Source of the DNA: Leeuwenhoekiella nanhaiensis
GTDB taxonomy: Bacteria > Bacteroidota > Bacteroidia > Flavobacteriales > Flavobacteriaceae
Direction of reading: 5' to 3'
Assembly: GCF_002744755.1 (NCBI RefSeq)
Contig: NZ_KZ319294.1
Location: 1 to 64,000, forward strand
Length of the DNA: 64,000 nt
The notes beneath the pieces are model-generated. The model did not search any database. It saw only the letters and a program-made list of their open reading frames with translations, and was not told the DNA's origin. The position numbers and the translations under genes were made by a program. Below are positions 38,249 through 46,235 of the stretch, one piece after another; position 1 is the stretch's first letter, and every line of letters starts with the position of its first letter.

Positions 38249-38746
38249 CTATTTCAATTTTATACGTTCTTTCATCTTTTCGACGATGTTATAGGCTGCG
38301 GGACAAATCGCAACGTTCTTCAGAGTAATATTGGTTATTTGCTGAAATTTCTTTCGGTCTGTGTGCGGAAACTCGGCACAGGCCTTGGGGCGCACATCGT
38401 AAATCATGCAATAATTGTCAGCTCCCAGAAAGGTACACGGCACCTCTTGCAACACATAATCCTTGTCTTCATCAATACGCAAATAGGTATCAATAAACTG
38501 TGCATCTTTCATTCTGAAATGCTTTGCAATACGGCTGATGTCACGGTCTGTAAACAACGGCCCGGTGGTCTTGCAACAATTGGCACACTCCAGACAATCA
38601 GTCTGCGCAAATTCCTCATCGTGCAATTCCTGCATCTGGTAATCCAGATCTTTGGGCGGTTTGCGCTTCAGCTTTTTAAAATAGGCAGCAGTTTCTTTAT
38701 GCTTATCTTTGGCCAGATTGGGCAGCTGCTCAATAAATTCATCCAT
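38249..38746 (-). CDS. YkgJ-family cysteine cluster protein
   Basis: A 165-residue cytoplasmic protein of the putative zinc/iron-chelating family: CLECANCCKTTGP (about 51-63), CTFLGADNYCMIYDVRPKACAEFP (about 104-127) and a last Cys in AICPA. Eight Cys in this spacing probably bind metal. The -7-like TATTTTTG on the minus strand (38758-38751) lies so close to the ATG that the mRNA may have almost no leader. It precedes the DUF1028 gene by 2 bases. Confidence 0.88.
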   Translation of the reverse strand: MDEFIEQLPNLAKDKHKETAAYFKKLKRKPPKDLDYQMQELHDEEFAQTDCLECANCCKTTGPLFTDRDISRIAKHFRMKDAQFIDTYLRIDEDKDYVLQEVPCTFLGADNYCMIYDVRPKACAEFPHTDRKKFQQITNITLKNVAICPAAYNIVEKMKERIKLK

Positions 38747-38781
38747 AGCGCAAAAATACGTAATTAAAGCAGCCTTAATTT

Positions 38782-39510
38782 ATGGCGAAAAAAGATTCTG
38801 TAAACCCCGATATTTTCGGCGCAGCCCTTCTTGATTTTTACCACGGAAGGCATACCGAAGACATCACAGTGATCTCTTCCCTTACCGAAGATGACGAAAT
38901 TCCCATTCCCTATCTCTTCCGGGATTTTGAAGAAATGCCCGAAATCGAACAGGAAGCCTTAAAGCTGGCGAAAGGCAAAATTCTGGACGTGGGCGCCTGC
39001 GCCGGAAGCCACAGTTTATACCTGCAAAAACAGGGTAAGGATGTGACTGCTTTGGATGTTTCAGGCGGGGCGATTGAAGTTTGCCAACTGCGCGGAATTG
39101 AAAAAACAATACAGGCAGATGTTTTTGAACTTACCGAAGCCTCTTACGACACGCTGCTTTTGCTGATGAACGGTACCGGTATTTTCAAAACCTTGAAAAA
39201 TACTCCAAACGCACTGAAACAGTTGGGCTCCCTGCTGAGCGAAAACGGACAGATTTTAGTTGATTCTTCAGACATCGCCTTTATGTATGAGGAAGAAGAT
39301 GGCAGCTACTGGCGCGATACCAGCAGGGATTATTATGGCGAAGTCACGTTTAAAATCAGGTATAAAAAGAAAACCTCTCAGGCTTTTGACTGGCTCTATC
39401 TCGATTTTGAAACTTTAAAGGCTGAAGCAGAGAAGTCGGGATTTAGCTGCACAAAAGTCCTTGACGGACCGCATCATGAATACCTGGCGCGACTGGTTAA
39501 AGCAGATTGA
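38782..39510 (+). CDS. Class I SAM-dependent methyltransferase
   Basis: A 242-residue Rossmann methyltransferase. Motif I is ILDVGACAGSHSLYL (about 72-86), and the acidic end of beta-2 is VTALDVSGGAIEV. The region LLLMNGTGIF corresponds to motif IV. The substrate is unknown. It diverges from the YkgJ gene across 35 bases. The 3' flank has no clear terminator. Confidence 0.88.
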   Translation: MAKKDSVNPDIFGAALLDFYHGRHTEDITVISSLTEDDEIPIPYLFRDFEEMPEIEQEALKLAKGKILDVGACAGSHSLYLQKQGKDVTALDVSGGAIEVCQLRGIEKTIQADVFELTEASYDTLLLLMNGTGIFKTLKNTPNALKQLGSLLSENGQILVDSSDIAFMYEEEDGSYWRDTSRDYYGEVTFKIRYKKKTSQAFDWLYLDFETLKAEAEKSGFSCTKVLDGPHHEYLARLVKAD

Positions 39511-39562
39511 AAAAACCGTAAAGCGCTTTAACTCGTAAATTTTAAAAAGAATTTAAACAAAC

Positions 39563-39607
39563 AACAAGTGCCGATGCCTCTCCGTTTAAGTATTTTTGGC
39601 ACTTGTT
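39563..39607. repeat. 10-base inverted repeat around a candidate promoter
   Basis: AACAAGTGCC (39563-39572) and GGCACTTGTT (39598-39607) are perfect complements, 25 bases apart. TATTTTTG (39591-39598), a good -7 element, abuts the right arm; no TTG lies at the usual -33 distance. It is 13 bases before the metalloprotease ATG. Confidence 0.55.
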
Positions 39608-39619
39608 AATATAAAACAG

Positions 39620-40405
39620 ATGAATAGTTTAAGAATTACCCCTTACCTCACCCTATTTTTTGCGCTTTTTGTACTTTCCTGTTCTAAAGACGAAACTACT
39701 GCGCCAGATCCTACGCTTGCCAATAAGCAAGCTCTTGGGACTTCTGCCCGCGATTTTTTAAGTGCCGATGAGTTTACCAGTCTGCGTGTAGAAATCGCTT
39801 ACGTGGCCGGTTTTAAACCCGCTACAGCAACACTTAATAACTTACGTAGCTTCTTTGAGCAACGCTTAAATAAACCAGACGGAATTACCTTTATAGAAAC
39901 TTTGGTGCCTGCGACGTCTGTAGGTTCTCTGGAGCGCGATGAATATGTAAAAATCGAAGCAGACAATCGTACCGCTTTTAATGCAGGCGATGAGTTAGCT
40001 GTATGGATCTTTTTTGCAGATCAAAACTCTGAAAAAGACACGGACACCAGCCGAATTCTAGGTACCGCTTACCGCAATACCTCGTGTATTATTTTTGAAA
40101 AGACCCTAAGAGATTTCAGCAACCGAATTGGCGGAGCGAGTCTCACCCAACTGGAGACGGTGACTACCGAGCACGAATTTGGACATTTATTTGGCTTGGT
40201 CAATTTGGGAACTGATATGGTACGCGATCACGAAGATGAACAGCCTAATGATGACGGTATAGATGCGCTAAATAAGCACTGTAATCAGGAAAATTGCCTG
40301 ATGTATTTTCAAACCGTTGCAGATGCAACCAGCTCTGCAATGACCGGCCTGCCGACTTTTGGAGAATTCTGCCTTGAGGATCTTCGGGCAAATGGCGGTA
40401 AATAA
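39620..40405 (+). CDS. Lipoprotein metalloprotease, metzincin-like
   Basis: A 261-residue lipoprotein: signal peptide with lipobox VLSC (Cys21), then a single protease domain. The zinc helix is H185-E-F-G-H189-L-F-G-L-V-N195, i.e. HExxHxxGxxN rather than the metzincin HExxHxxGxxH/D. A Met-turn-like CLMYF follows at about 226-230 with HCNQENC before it. It is probably anchored in the outer membrane and cleaves proteins there. The frame extends to a TTG at 39596, but ATG 39620 starts the signal peptide. Flanked by a methyltransferase gene and a shared terminator. Confidence 0.82.
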   Translation: MNSLRITPYLTLFFALFVLSCSKDETTAPDPTLANKQALGTSARDFLSADEFTSLRVEIAYVAGFKPATATLNNLRSFFEQRLNKPDGITFIETLVPATSVGSLERDEYVKIEADNRTAFNAGDELAVWIFFADQNSEKDTDTSRILGTAYRNTSCIIFEKTLRDFSNRIGGASLTQLETVTTEHEFGHLFGLVNLGTDMVRDHEDEQPNDDGIDALNKHCNQENCLMYFQTVADATSSAMTGLPTFGEFCLEDLRANGGK

Positions 40406-40425
40406 TCACGACAGGCTCTAAAAAC

Positions 40426-40456
40426 AAAAAGCTTCCGGCAAAACCGGAAGCTTTTT
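40426..40456. terminator. Bidirectional terminator
   Basis: Stem AAAAAGCTTCCGG (40426-40438) with its complement 40444-40456 and loop CAAAA, between the convergent metalloprotease and coiled-coil genes. Confidence 0.9.
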
Positions 40457-40476
40457 TATTTGCTTTAATGAAGTGC

Positions 40477-41361
40477 TTAATCGAGTACCAGGCTGGTCGT
40501 AGCGATCATTTTTCCACCATCAAAAATATTGATCTTGTATAAACCTTTTGCAAAATCTTCTCCGCGTGGAGCGATGTTTTCGCAGATATCAAGCGCTGTG
40601 TTCTCGTAGTAAAACTTAGAAATAGCGCTGTAAGTAACGGTTGTAATACTGTCGATTTTTACGGTCTTGTTAGCTCCCATAATGTTGTTTTGCGGGTCTA
40701 GCACCTGAACGTAAAGTTCTTTATCTCCGGCTTCAGCAATACGGTTTTGAGGCACGGTGTAACACGCTCTGATACGGTCAACACGACGGGCACGGTCATT
40801 TTCTACCAGTTTACCACTGTTGCGCACAATTACTCCGGTACCTACCAGTTTATTAGCAGCAAGGCTTGAACCTAAAGCTACTTTTTCGGCAAGTTCGTCT
40901 TTAATCGTCGCAAGGCTGTCACGCTTCATACGGCTTACTTCCAGTTCATAAGTAGTACTGTCTACGCGCATGGCGAGCATCTTGTTCATACCTTTAAGAC
41001 TGTCATTCTGAGCGAAAAGGTATTCACGTTCTTTCTTAAGTTTATAAACCTCATCGCGGTAGCGACGCAATACAGAAATAGAAGCTTCCATTTTTTGAAC
41101 CGAATCAATCAATACCTGAATACGGTCACGAGCCTGATTAAGCTCAGTATCTTTTAGGTTGTTTTCTTCGATTACCGCATCATACTTGCTTACCATCTGT
41201 TTAAGATCATTCAATACCAATTCTTTCTCTTCGGTAAGCTCTGCCTTGGTATTCTTTTCCTGGTTATACAGCTTTATCGCAAAAGCCCCGGCAACTACCA
41301 GTAAAACGGCAAGTATTCCCGTAATTACTTTCATTCCCGTATTCTTATTTTCATTCTCCAT
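40477..41361 (-). CDS. Membrane-anchored coiled-coil protein, function unknown
   Basis: 294 residues: N-terminal polar segment, one membrane helix (VITGILAVLLVVAGAFAI, about 12-29), a long coiled coil of about 35-165 (LTEEKELVLNDLKQMVSK..), then a beta-rich C-terminal domain (YVQVLDPQNNIMG, YKINIFDGGKMIATTSL). The build suggests a periplasmic stalk with a C-terminal binding domain. I do not recognise a named family. A small inverted repeat TGGGTT-GT-AACCCA (41384-41397) lies 22 bases before the start. Confidence 0.75.
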   Translation of the reverse strand: MENENKNTGMKVITGILAVLLVVAGAFAIKLYNQEKNTKAELTEEKELVLNDLKQMVSKYDAVIEENNLKDTELNQARDRIQVLIDSVQKMEASISVLRRYRDEVYKLKKEREYLFAQNDSLKGMNKMLAMRVDSTTYELEVSRMKRDSLATIKDELAEKVALGSSLAANKLVGTGVIVRNSGKLVENDRARRVDRIRACYTVPQNRIAEAGDKELYVQVLDPQNNIMGANKTVKIDSITTVTYSAISKFYYENTALDICENIAPRGEDFAKGLYKINIFDGGKMIATTSLVLD

Positions 41362-41651
41362 TTTTCTAAAATTTGATTAGTTATGGGTTGTAACCCAATT
41401 TTTTAGTAACGTTAATTATGTATCAAAAGTGTACAAATCTTTTAAATCTTCCTTAAAAATTTGCAGTTTTTAACGAAATGCTATCGCAATCGTTTTTTAT
41501 GAGCATTTAAGATGGAATTTTACCCGCCACGACCGATAAATTTGGGTTCCGTTTCCCTTTACAGAATATGGAAAGCTTCAAATTTTAATCATATTCATGC
41601 CGAATCATCAATTTGCTATGCCAGTCAGACGGATATCTGTATCTTTACGGG

Positions 41652-41816
41652 ATGAATAACGAACACAAACGCGCCGCAATCCTATTTGGAGTACTCGCAA
41701 TTATCGCTCTGGTCATCTGGATTTTTCACGCCAGCTTTGGCAAAGGCCTGCTTCTTGGTGTAGGGATCGCGATTCTGGTCTACATTTTACGCAGTTTTCT
41801 CCCCAGAAGAGGTTAA
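41652..41816 (+). CDS. Small membrane protein, function unknown
   Basis: A 54-residue protein beginning MNNEHKRAAILFGVLAII with two hydrophobic segments (about 9-23 and 31-45) and a basic end LRSFLPRRG. The longer frame from 41613 adds a non-hydrophobic stretch without homologue-like features, so the ATG at 41652 is preferred. Its stop overlaps the stop of the HAD gene by the four bases TTAA. Confidence 0.6.
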   Translation: MNNEHKRAAILFGVLAIIALVIWIFHASFGKGLLLGVGIAILVYILRSFLPRRG

Positions 41817-42505
41817 AAAAGTTTTAGCAAATCGCTCGCATTGGAAAGCGTTTTGAATTTAGAATGCGCGATTTCTTCATCTACCTGCTCGTGGCTCCAC
41901 GTGGTGTGAAACGGAATATGAATCGCGTAACCTCCCATCGCCAACACCGGAATGACATCAGATTTCAACGAGTTACCCACCATCAAAAACTCACCGGGTT
42001 CAATATCCAGATGTTTTACCAGTTTTTTATACTGCGTTTCCTTTTTATCTGAAACAATCTCTACGTGATGGAAATAGTCAATAAGACCACTCTTAACCAA
42101 TTTCCGTTCCTGATCGAGTAGATCACCTTTAGTTGCAACGACCAACTTGTGCGTTTTAGACAGTTTTTGCAAAACCTCTTCAATATGCGGAAGTACCTCA
42201 ACCGGCTCGGCTAGCATCTCCTTCCCTTTCTTCAAAATAAAATCGATGGTTTCGGCACTAAGTTTATCGCCCATTAGGCGATGCGCGGTTTCGAGCATTG
42301 AAAGGGTAAAGCCTTTAATCCCATAGCCGTAGGTGTCCAGATTGCGAATCTCGGTATCGAGAAGCTTTTCTACGATATCGTCCTCATCACCAAATTCACG
42401 CAGGTGTTTGGCAAAGGCAAGTTCGGCTTCTCTAAAAAAGGTTTCGTTAACCCAAAGGGTATCATCGGCGTCAAAAGCGATGACTTTTATGCTGCTTAAA
42501 TCCAA
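41813..42505 (-). CDS. HAD-family phosphatase
   Basis: A 230-residue haloacid dehalogenase-like hydrolase. Motif I is FDADDTLW near residue 9 (nucleophile and acid Asp), motif II is in VVATKGD and motif III/IV is LMVGNSLKSDVIPVLAMGG. The cap is helical, of the C1 type. No ATG exists upstream of motif I; a TTG at 42505 gives (M)DLSSIKVIAFDADD, matching homologues, while the frame remains open to 42547. Substrate unknown. Overlaps the small membrane protein gene tail to tail. Confidence 0.85.
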   Translation of the reverse strand: MDLSSIKVIAFDADDTLWVNETFFREAELAFAKHLREFGDEDDIVEKLLDTEIRNLDTYGYGIKGFTLSMLETAHRLMGDKLSAETIDFILKKGKEMLAEPVEVLPHIEEVLQKLSKTHKLVVATKGDLLDQERKLVKSGLIDYFHHVEIVSDKKETQYKKLVKHLDIEPGEFLMVGNSLKSDVIPVLAMGGYAIHIPFHTTWSHEQVDEEIAHSKFKTLSNASDLLKLF

Positions 42506-42665
42506 AAGCAAGTAGTTTTTGATGAATCGTAAAAATACACAACTCAATTTTAAGTAAAGTCAACCGGCCTCATTCTGTTTAAAACTCTGAAACAATAGCG
42601 GTAAACCGGGTTTTGAGATCAAATTGTTTCTTAACTTAAACGAAAATTGCTAAAAAAAGAAAACG

Positions 42666-42827
42666 ATGTTTGGACTATTTAAAAAGAAGACCGAAAAAGA
42701 AAAATTAGAGATCGAATACAAGAAGCTGATGAAGGAAGCTTTTGAACTTTCCAAGAGCAATCGCTCGGCCAGTGATGACAAGTATGCCGAAGCCGATCGT
42801 ATTCTGAAAAAGATTGAATCGCTTTAG
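42666..42827 (+). CDS. Lacal_2735 family small protein
   Basis: A 53-residue protein, MFGLFKKKTEKEKLEIEYKK, continuing with LMKEAFELSKSNRSASDDKY and ending RILKKIESL. It matches the short charged Lacal_2735 family of Flavobacteriia in length, N-terminal MFGLFKKK and the SNR..D.KY.EAD pattern. Two helices are likely; the function is unknown. It stands between the HAD gene and the PepSY gene and has its own downstream terminator. Confidence 0.85.
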   Translation: MFGLFKKKTEKEKLEIEYKKLMKEAFELSKSNRSASDDKYAEADRILKKIESL

Positions 42828-42849
42828 ATAATCAAACTTTATTTAAGTA

Positions 42850-42886
42850 AAAAAAGCATCGTAGTTTATCGCTGCGATGCTTTTTT
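42850..42886. terminator. Bidirectional terminator
   Basis: A 15-base stem (42850-42864 with 42872-42886) built on GCATCG/CGATGC with one G-U pair, flanked by A and T runs, between the convergent Lacal_2735 and PepSY genes. Confidence 0.85.
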
Positions 42887-42900
42887 ACAATGGTATCGTC

Positions 42901-44016
42901 TTACTTTTTCTTTTTCATTTTATTGATCCAGATGAGCGTTCCGGTAATGGGAAGACTCGTGGCTATCAGACAAGCCAAAAAGTAAATGATTTTTGAAAAC
43001 ATCCCAAAAACCTCTCCGGTGTGCAAAGGCTTTATAAGCGATGCAAACTGTACATTGAGCGGTTTATCTGCGAAAATATCTAATGCAAGCACTTCACCGT
43101 TTTTGGCAATGTAGGCACGATCTGCAGCTACGGGTGACCATCCTGAAGCGTTGTTCTTACGCAGACTGAAATAATCAGCACGATTTCCTGGCAAACTGAT
43201 ACTTAGATCTCCATCGAAGGGAAAAACACGTGCCGCGACTTCCTCAATTGCATCAAGATCAAGTGTCGTGGCTGTCTCGGGCACTTCAAATTCCGGGGAA
43301 GAGCGGTTAAAAACGGGTGTGCCAATTAAATTGCCAAGCCCTTCGCGATAGCCTTCAAAAGACCAGCATAAACCGGTAATGCCCATAATAACAATAAAGA
43401 TAAGCGCGTAAAACCCGAGCGTGTTGTGTAAATCGTGGTTGACGCGTTTCCAGTTGGCTTTGGTCTTGATCTTAAATCCGGCTTTAAAGTTTTTGCGTTT
43501 GAGTTTTCTGGGAAACCAAAGAACCAAACCGGTAATGGAAAGGATCAAAAAGATGATGGTTGCCACTCCAACAATAGGTCTGCCTATAGACGAATCAAAA
43601 AGCAACCAGCGGTGCATTCTAAAAAAGAAAAAGCAGAACCCATCTGCAGGATTAGGCCCTGCAATCAGCGTTTCTGCGGTATACGGATTCACCTGAAGAT
43701 TGGTTCCGCGGCGTTCTTCCGGATTTTCCTTGATGGTAAAAGTGTAGGGCGCAGATTCATCTGCCGGGATATTTACCGAAGTAAGGGTGCCGGCGTGATT
43801 CTGACGTATTTTAGTTTCGAGGGCTTTGAGACTAAGCATCTCCCCTTTTGGTTCTACTTTTAAATCTTCTTCAAAAAATGCTTTGATCTCGTGCTCAAAA
43901 GCCAGAATACTTCCGCTAAGGCAAACCAGAAAGAGGATGATCCCGCTCGCAAGACCCAGCCATAAATGCACATCGTTGATTAATTTCCGAAAACTAAAAG
44001 ACTTCTTTTTTTTCAT
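42901..44016 (-). CDS. PepSY-associated TM-helix protein, iron-reductase-like
   Basis: A 371-residue inner-membrane protein with four helices. Conserved His residues lie in DVHLWLGLASG, FRMHRWLLFD, NHDLHNTLGFYAL and KPLHTGEVFG, likely heme ligands. PepSY segments (about 60-115 and 245-310) lie between helix pairs. Relatives (FsrB/PiuB type) reduce ferric siderophores next to TonB receptors. No receptor gene is nearby here. The start is MKKKKSFSFRKL at 44016. Confidence 0.87.
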   Translation of the reverse strand: MKKKKSFSFRKLINDVHLWLGLASGIILFLVCLSGSILAFEHEIKAFFEEDLKVEPKGEMLSLKALETKIRQNHAGTLTSVNIPADESAPYTFTIKENPEERRGTNLQVNPYTAETLIAGPNPADGFCFFFFRMHRWLLFDSSIGRPIVGVATIIFLILSITGLVLWFPRKLKRKNFKAGFKIKTKANWKRVNHDLHNTLGFYALIFIVIMGITGLCWSFEGYREGLGNLIGTPVFNRSSPEFEVPETATTLDLDAIEEVAARVFPFDGDLSISLPGNRADYFSLRKNNASGWSPVAADRAYIAKNGEVLALDIFADKPLNVQFASLIKPLHTGEVFGMFSKIIYFLACLIATSLPITGTLIWINKMKKKK

Positions 44017-44079
44017 ATTTATTTTTCAAGAGTATTCCTAAGACACTCCAATTCCCCAAACGTTTAAATGTATCGGGTA

Positions 44080-44087
44080 CAAATATA
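44080..44087 (-). promoter_or_regulatory. Possible -7 element of the PepSY gene
   Basis: TATATTTG on the minus strand, 64 bases before the ATG. No TTG is found at the -33 distance, so regulation by an activator or a false match are both possible. Confidence 0.4.
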
Positions 44088-44149
44088 AAATTTCATCAGA
44101 ATTAAAACTATTTAGACTTAATTAAAATAATAATCTTCAGAGTTTATAA

Positions 44150-44178
44150 AAAAACCCGGCTCAAAGAACCGGGTTTAT
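44150..44178 (-). terminator. Terminator behind ettA
   Basis: Stem AAACCCGG (44152-44159) with CCGGGTTT (44169-44176), 9-base loop; a T run follows on the minus strand, 24 bases behind the ettA stop. Confidence 0.8.
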
Positions 44179-44199
44179 AAATAATGCGATTTGCTATTT

Positions 44200-45891
44200 T
44201 TAGCGCACCAACTTCTTGTACTTGATACGTTTTGGCATTAGATCGCCGCCTAAGCGCTTCTTTTTGTTTTCTTCGTAATCGGAGAAACCACCTTCAAAGA
44301 AATACACCTGGCTATCGCCTTCAAATGCCAAAATATGCGTACAAATTCGGTCTAAAAACCAACGGTCGTGAGAAATTACCACAGCACAACCGGCGAAATT
44401 CTCAAGACCTTCTTCAAGCGCCCGAAGCGTGTTTACATCCAGATCGTTTGTAGGCTCATCCAGCAGTAACACGTTGCCTTCTTCCTTAAGTGTCATAGCA
44501 AGGTGCAGACGGTTACGCTCCCCACCCGAAAGCATACTTACTTTTTTGTTTTGCTCGCTTCCGCTAAAGTTAAAGCGGCTCAAATACGCGCGGCTGTTTA
44601 CCTGACGGCCACCCATCATAATGAGTTCCTGCTTGTCGCTGAAGTTTTCCCAAATGGTTTTTTCGGGGTCAATATTGCTGTGCGACTGGTCTACATAGGC
44701 GATTTTGGCTGTGTCACCAACGGTAAATTCACCTTTATCAGGCTCTATTTCGCCCATAATCATTTTGAAAATGGTGGTTTTACCCGCACCGTTAGGACCT
44801 ATAACGCCCACAATACCGGCCTGAGGCAGCACAAAATTCAAATCTTCATACAAAAGCTTATCTCCAAAGGCCTTGCTCACCCCTTTTGCATCAATCACAT
44901 TCGTTCCCAAACGCGGACCGTTAGGGATGTAGATTTCAAGCTTTTCATCGGTTTGCTTCTGGTCTTGCGACATCAGTTTGTCGTAGTTATTCAAACGCGC
45001 TTTTTGCTTGGCCTGACGTCCTTTTGGCGCCATACGCACCCATTCGAGCTCGCGCTCCAAAGTTTTCTGACGTTTACTGGCTTGTTTTTGCTCCTGAGCC
45101 ATACGCTTGGACTTTTGGTCCAACCACGAAGAGTAATTTCCTTTCCACGGGATTCCTTCTCCACGGTCTAATTCTAAAATCCATCCCGCAACATTGTCGA
45201 GGAAATACCGGTCGTGCGTTACCGCGATCACGGTACCTTTATATTGTGCCAAATGATGTTCTAACCAGTGTACACTCTCTGCATCCAGGTGGTTAGTAGG
45301 TTCGTCAAGCAACAAAACATCGGGCTCCTGAAGAAGTAAACGGCATAAAGCCACACGACGACGCTCTCCACCGGAAAGCACTCCGATTTTTTGATCAGCC
45401 GGCGGGGTGCGTAAGGCATCCATCGCTACTTCTAGTTTGTTATCTAGTTCCCAGGCATTGCGGGCGTCAATCTCATCCTGCAAAACCGCCTGACGGTTCA
45501 TCAGCTTTTCCATCTTATCAGGATCGCTGTACACCTCTTCAAGACCAAACTGATCGTTGATGCTGTTATATTCGTCGAGAATAGCAACAGTCTCTGCTGC
45601 TCCTTCCCGCACTACTTCAAGAACCGTTTTATCGTCATCCAGTTGGGGTTCCTGCTCGAGGTAGCCTACTGAAAATTCCTTGTCTGAAGTCACATCGCCC
45701 TGATAGTTTTTCTCAACCCCGGCAATAATCTTAAGCAAGGTAGATTTACCCGAACCGTTAAGACCCAGAATACCAATTTTTGCCCCGTAGAAAAAACTCA
45801 GGTAAATATTCTTCAATACCGGCGTATTTGCCCCGGGATAGGTCTTACTGACTCCCGTCATTGAAAAAATAATCTTTTTATCGTCTGCCAT
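44200..45891 (-). CDS. ettA: Energy-dependent translational throttle protein EttA
   Basis: A 563-residue ABC-F ATPase with two nucleotide-binding domains. Walker A motifs are GLNGSGKST and GPNGAGKTT, signatures LSGGERRRVALC and LSGGERNRLHLA, Walker B LLLDEPTNHLD and LLLDEPTNDLD. The basic arm/linker lies between (KRMAQEQKQASKRQKTLERE, then WVRMAPKGRQAKQKARL). EttA enters the ribosomal E site and gates the first elongation cycle by ADP/ATP ratio. Closest in plan to EttA and not Uup. It diverges from the paoA-like gene. Confidence 0.94.
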   Translation of the reverse strand: MADDKKIIFSMTGVSKTYPGANTPVLKNIYLSFFYGAKIGILGLNGSGKSTLLKIIAGVEKNYQGDVTSDKEFSVGYLEQEPQLDDDKTVLEVVREGAAETVAILDEYNSINDQFGLEEVYSDPDKMEKLMNRQAVLQDEIDARNAWELDNKLEVAMDALRTPPADQKIGVLSGGERRRVALCRLLLQEPDVLLLDEPTNHLDAESVHWLEHHLAQYKGTVIAVTHDRYFLDNVAGWILELDRGEGIPWKGNYSSWLDQKSKRMAQEQKQASKRQKTLERELEWVRMAPKGRQAKQKARLNNYDKLMSQDQKQTDEKLEIYIPNGPRLGTNVIDAKGVSKAFGDKLLYEDLNFVLPQAGIVGVIGPNGAGKTTIFKMIMGEIEPDKGEFTVGDTAKIAYVDQSHSNIDPEKTIWENFSDKQELIMMGGRQVNSRAYLSRFNFSGSEQNKKVSMLSGGERNRLHLAMTLKEEGNVLLLDEPTNDLDVNTLRALEEGLENFAGCAVVISHDRWFLDRICTHILAFEGDSQVYFFEGGFSDYEENKKKRLGGDLMPKRIKYKKLVR

Positions 45892-46235
45892 AATATGTAG
45901 TTATTGTGTTATGCTGCTGCTTGAAAAGCTTCAAAAAACAGGGTGTAAAGGTATTATAATATTGTGGTATTGAAAATGACTGCACTCAGAATCCTTACGC
46001 CCAAATTGTTATCAAATTGCTCCACGCACTCCATTGTTTAACTTTAGTATAATTATAACAAATAGCGCCTTGTAATGCGCAGCTTTTTAGTCCATCTTTA
46101 AAGAAACCGAAGAATCGAAATTAATTTTCTAAATAATCACCAGATAATTTGGGAATTATTTGAAAAATCAAAAAATTCCAAAAGCGTTTCGCCGGCAACT
46201 GAATCGCTTTCGTATAACTAACACTAATAAAAGTT
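45892..46235. other. Divergent intergenic region between ettA and the paoA-like gene
   Basis: 344 bases, AT-rich, with no gene. On the minus strand TACCTTTA near 45950 is a one-mismatch -7 element for ettA. An imperfect inverted repeat occupies 46148-46183, 52 bases before the paoA-like ATG. No clear TAnnTTTG was found for the plus strand. Confidence 0.5.
46148..46183 (+). repeat. Imperfect inverted repeat upstream of the paoA-like gene
   Basis: TTTGGGAATTATTTGA and TCAAAAAATTCCAAAA pair at 14 of 16 positions around AAAA. Followed by no T run; it could be an operator or a leader hairpin. Confidence 0.5.

Noticed and set aside
44503-45171. 222-codon plus-strand frame inside ettA
   Set aside because: Long, but antisense to a conserved ABC-F gene, with the composition of a shadow frame.
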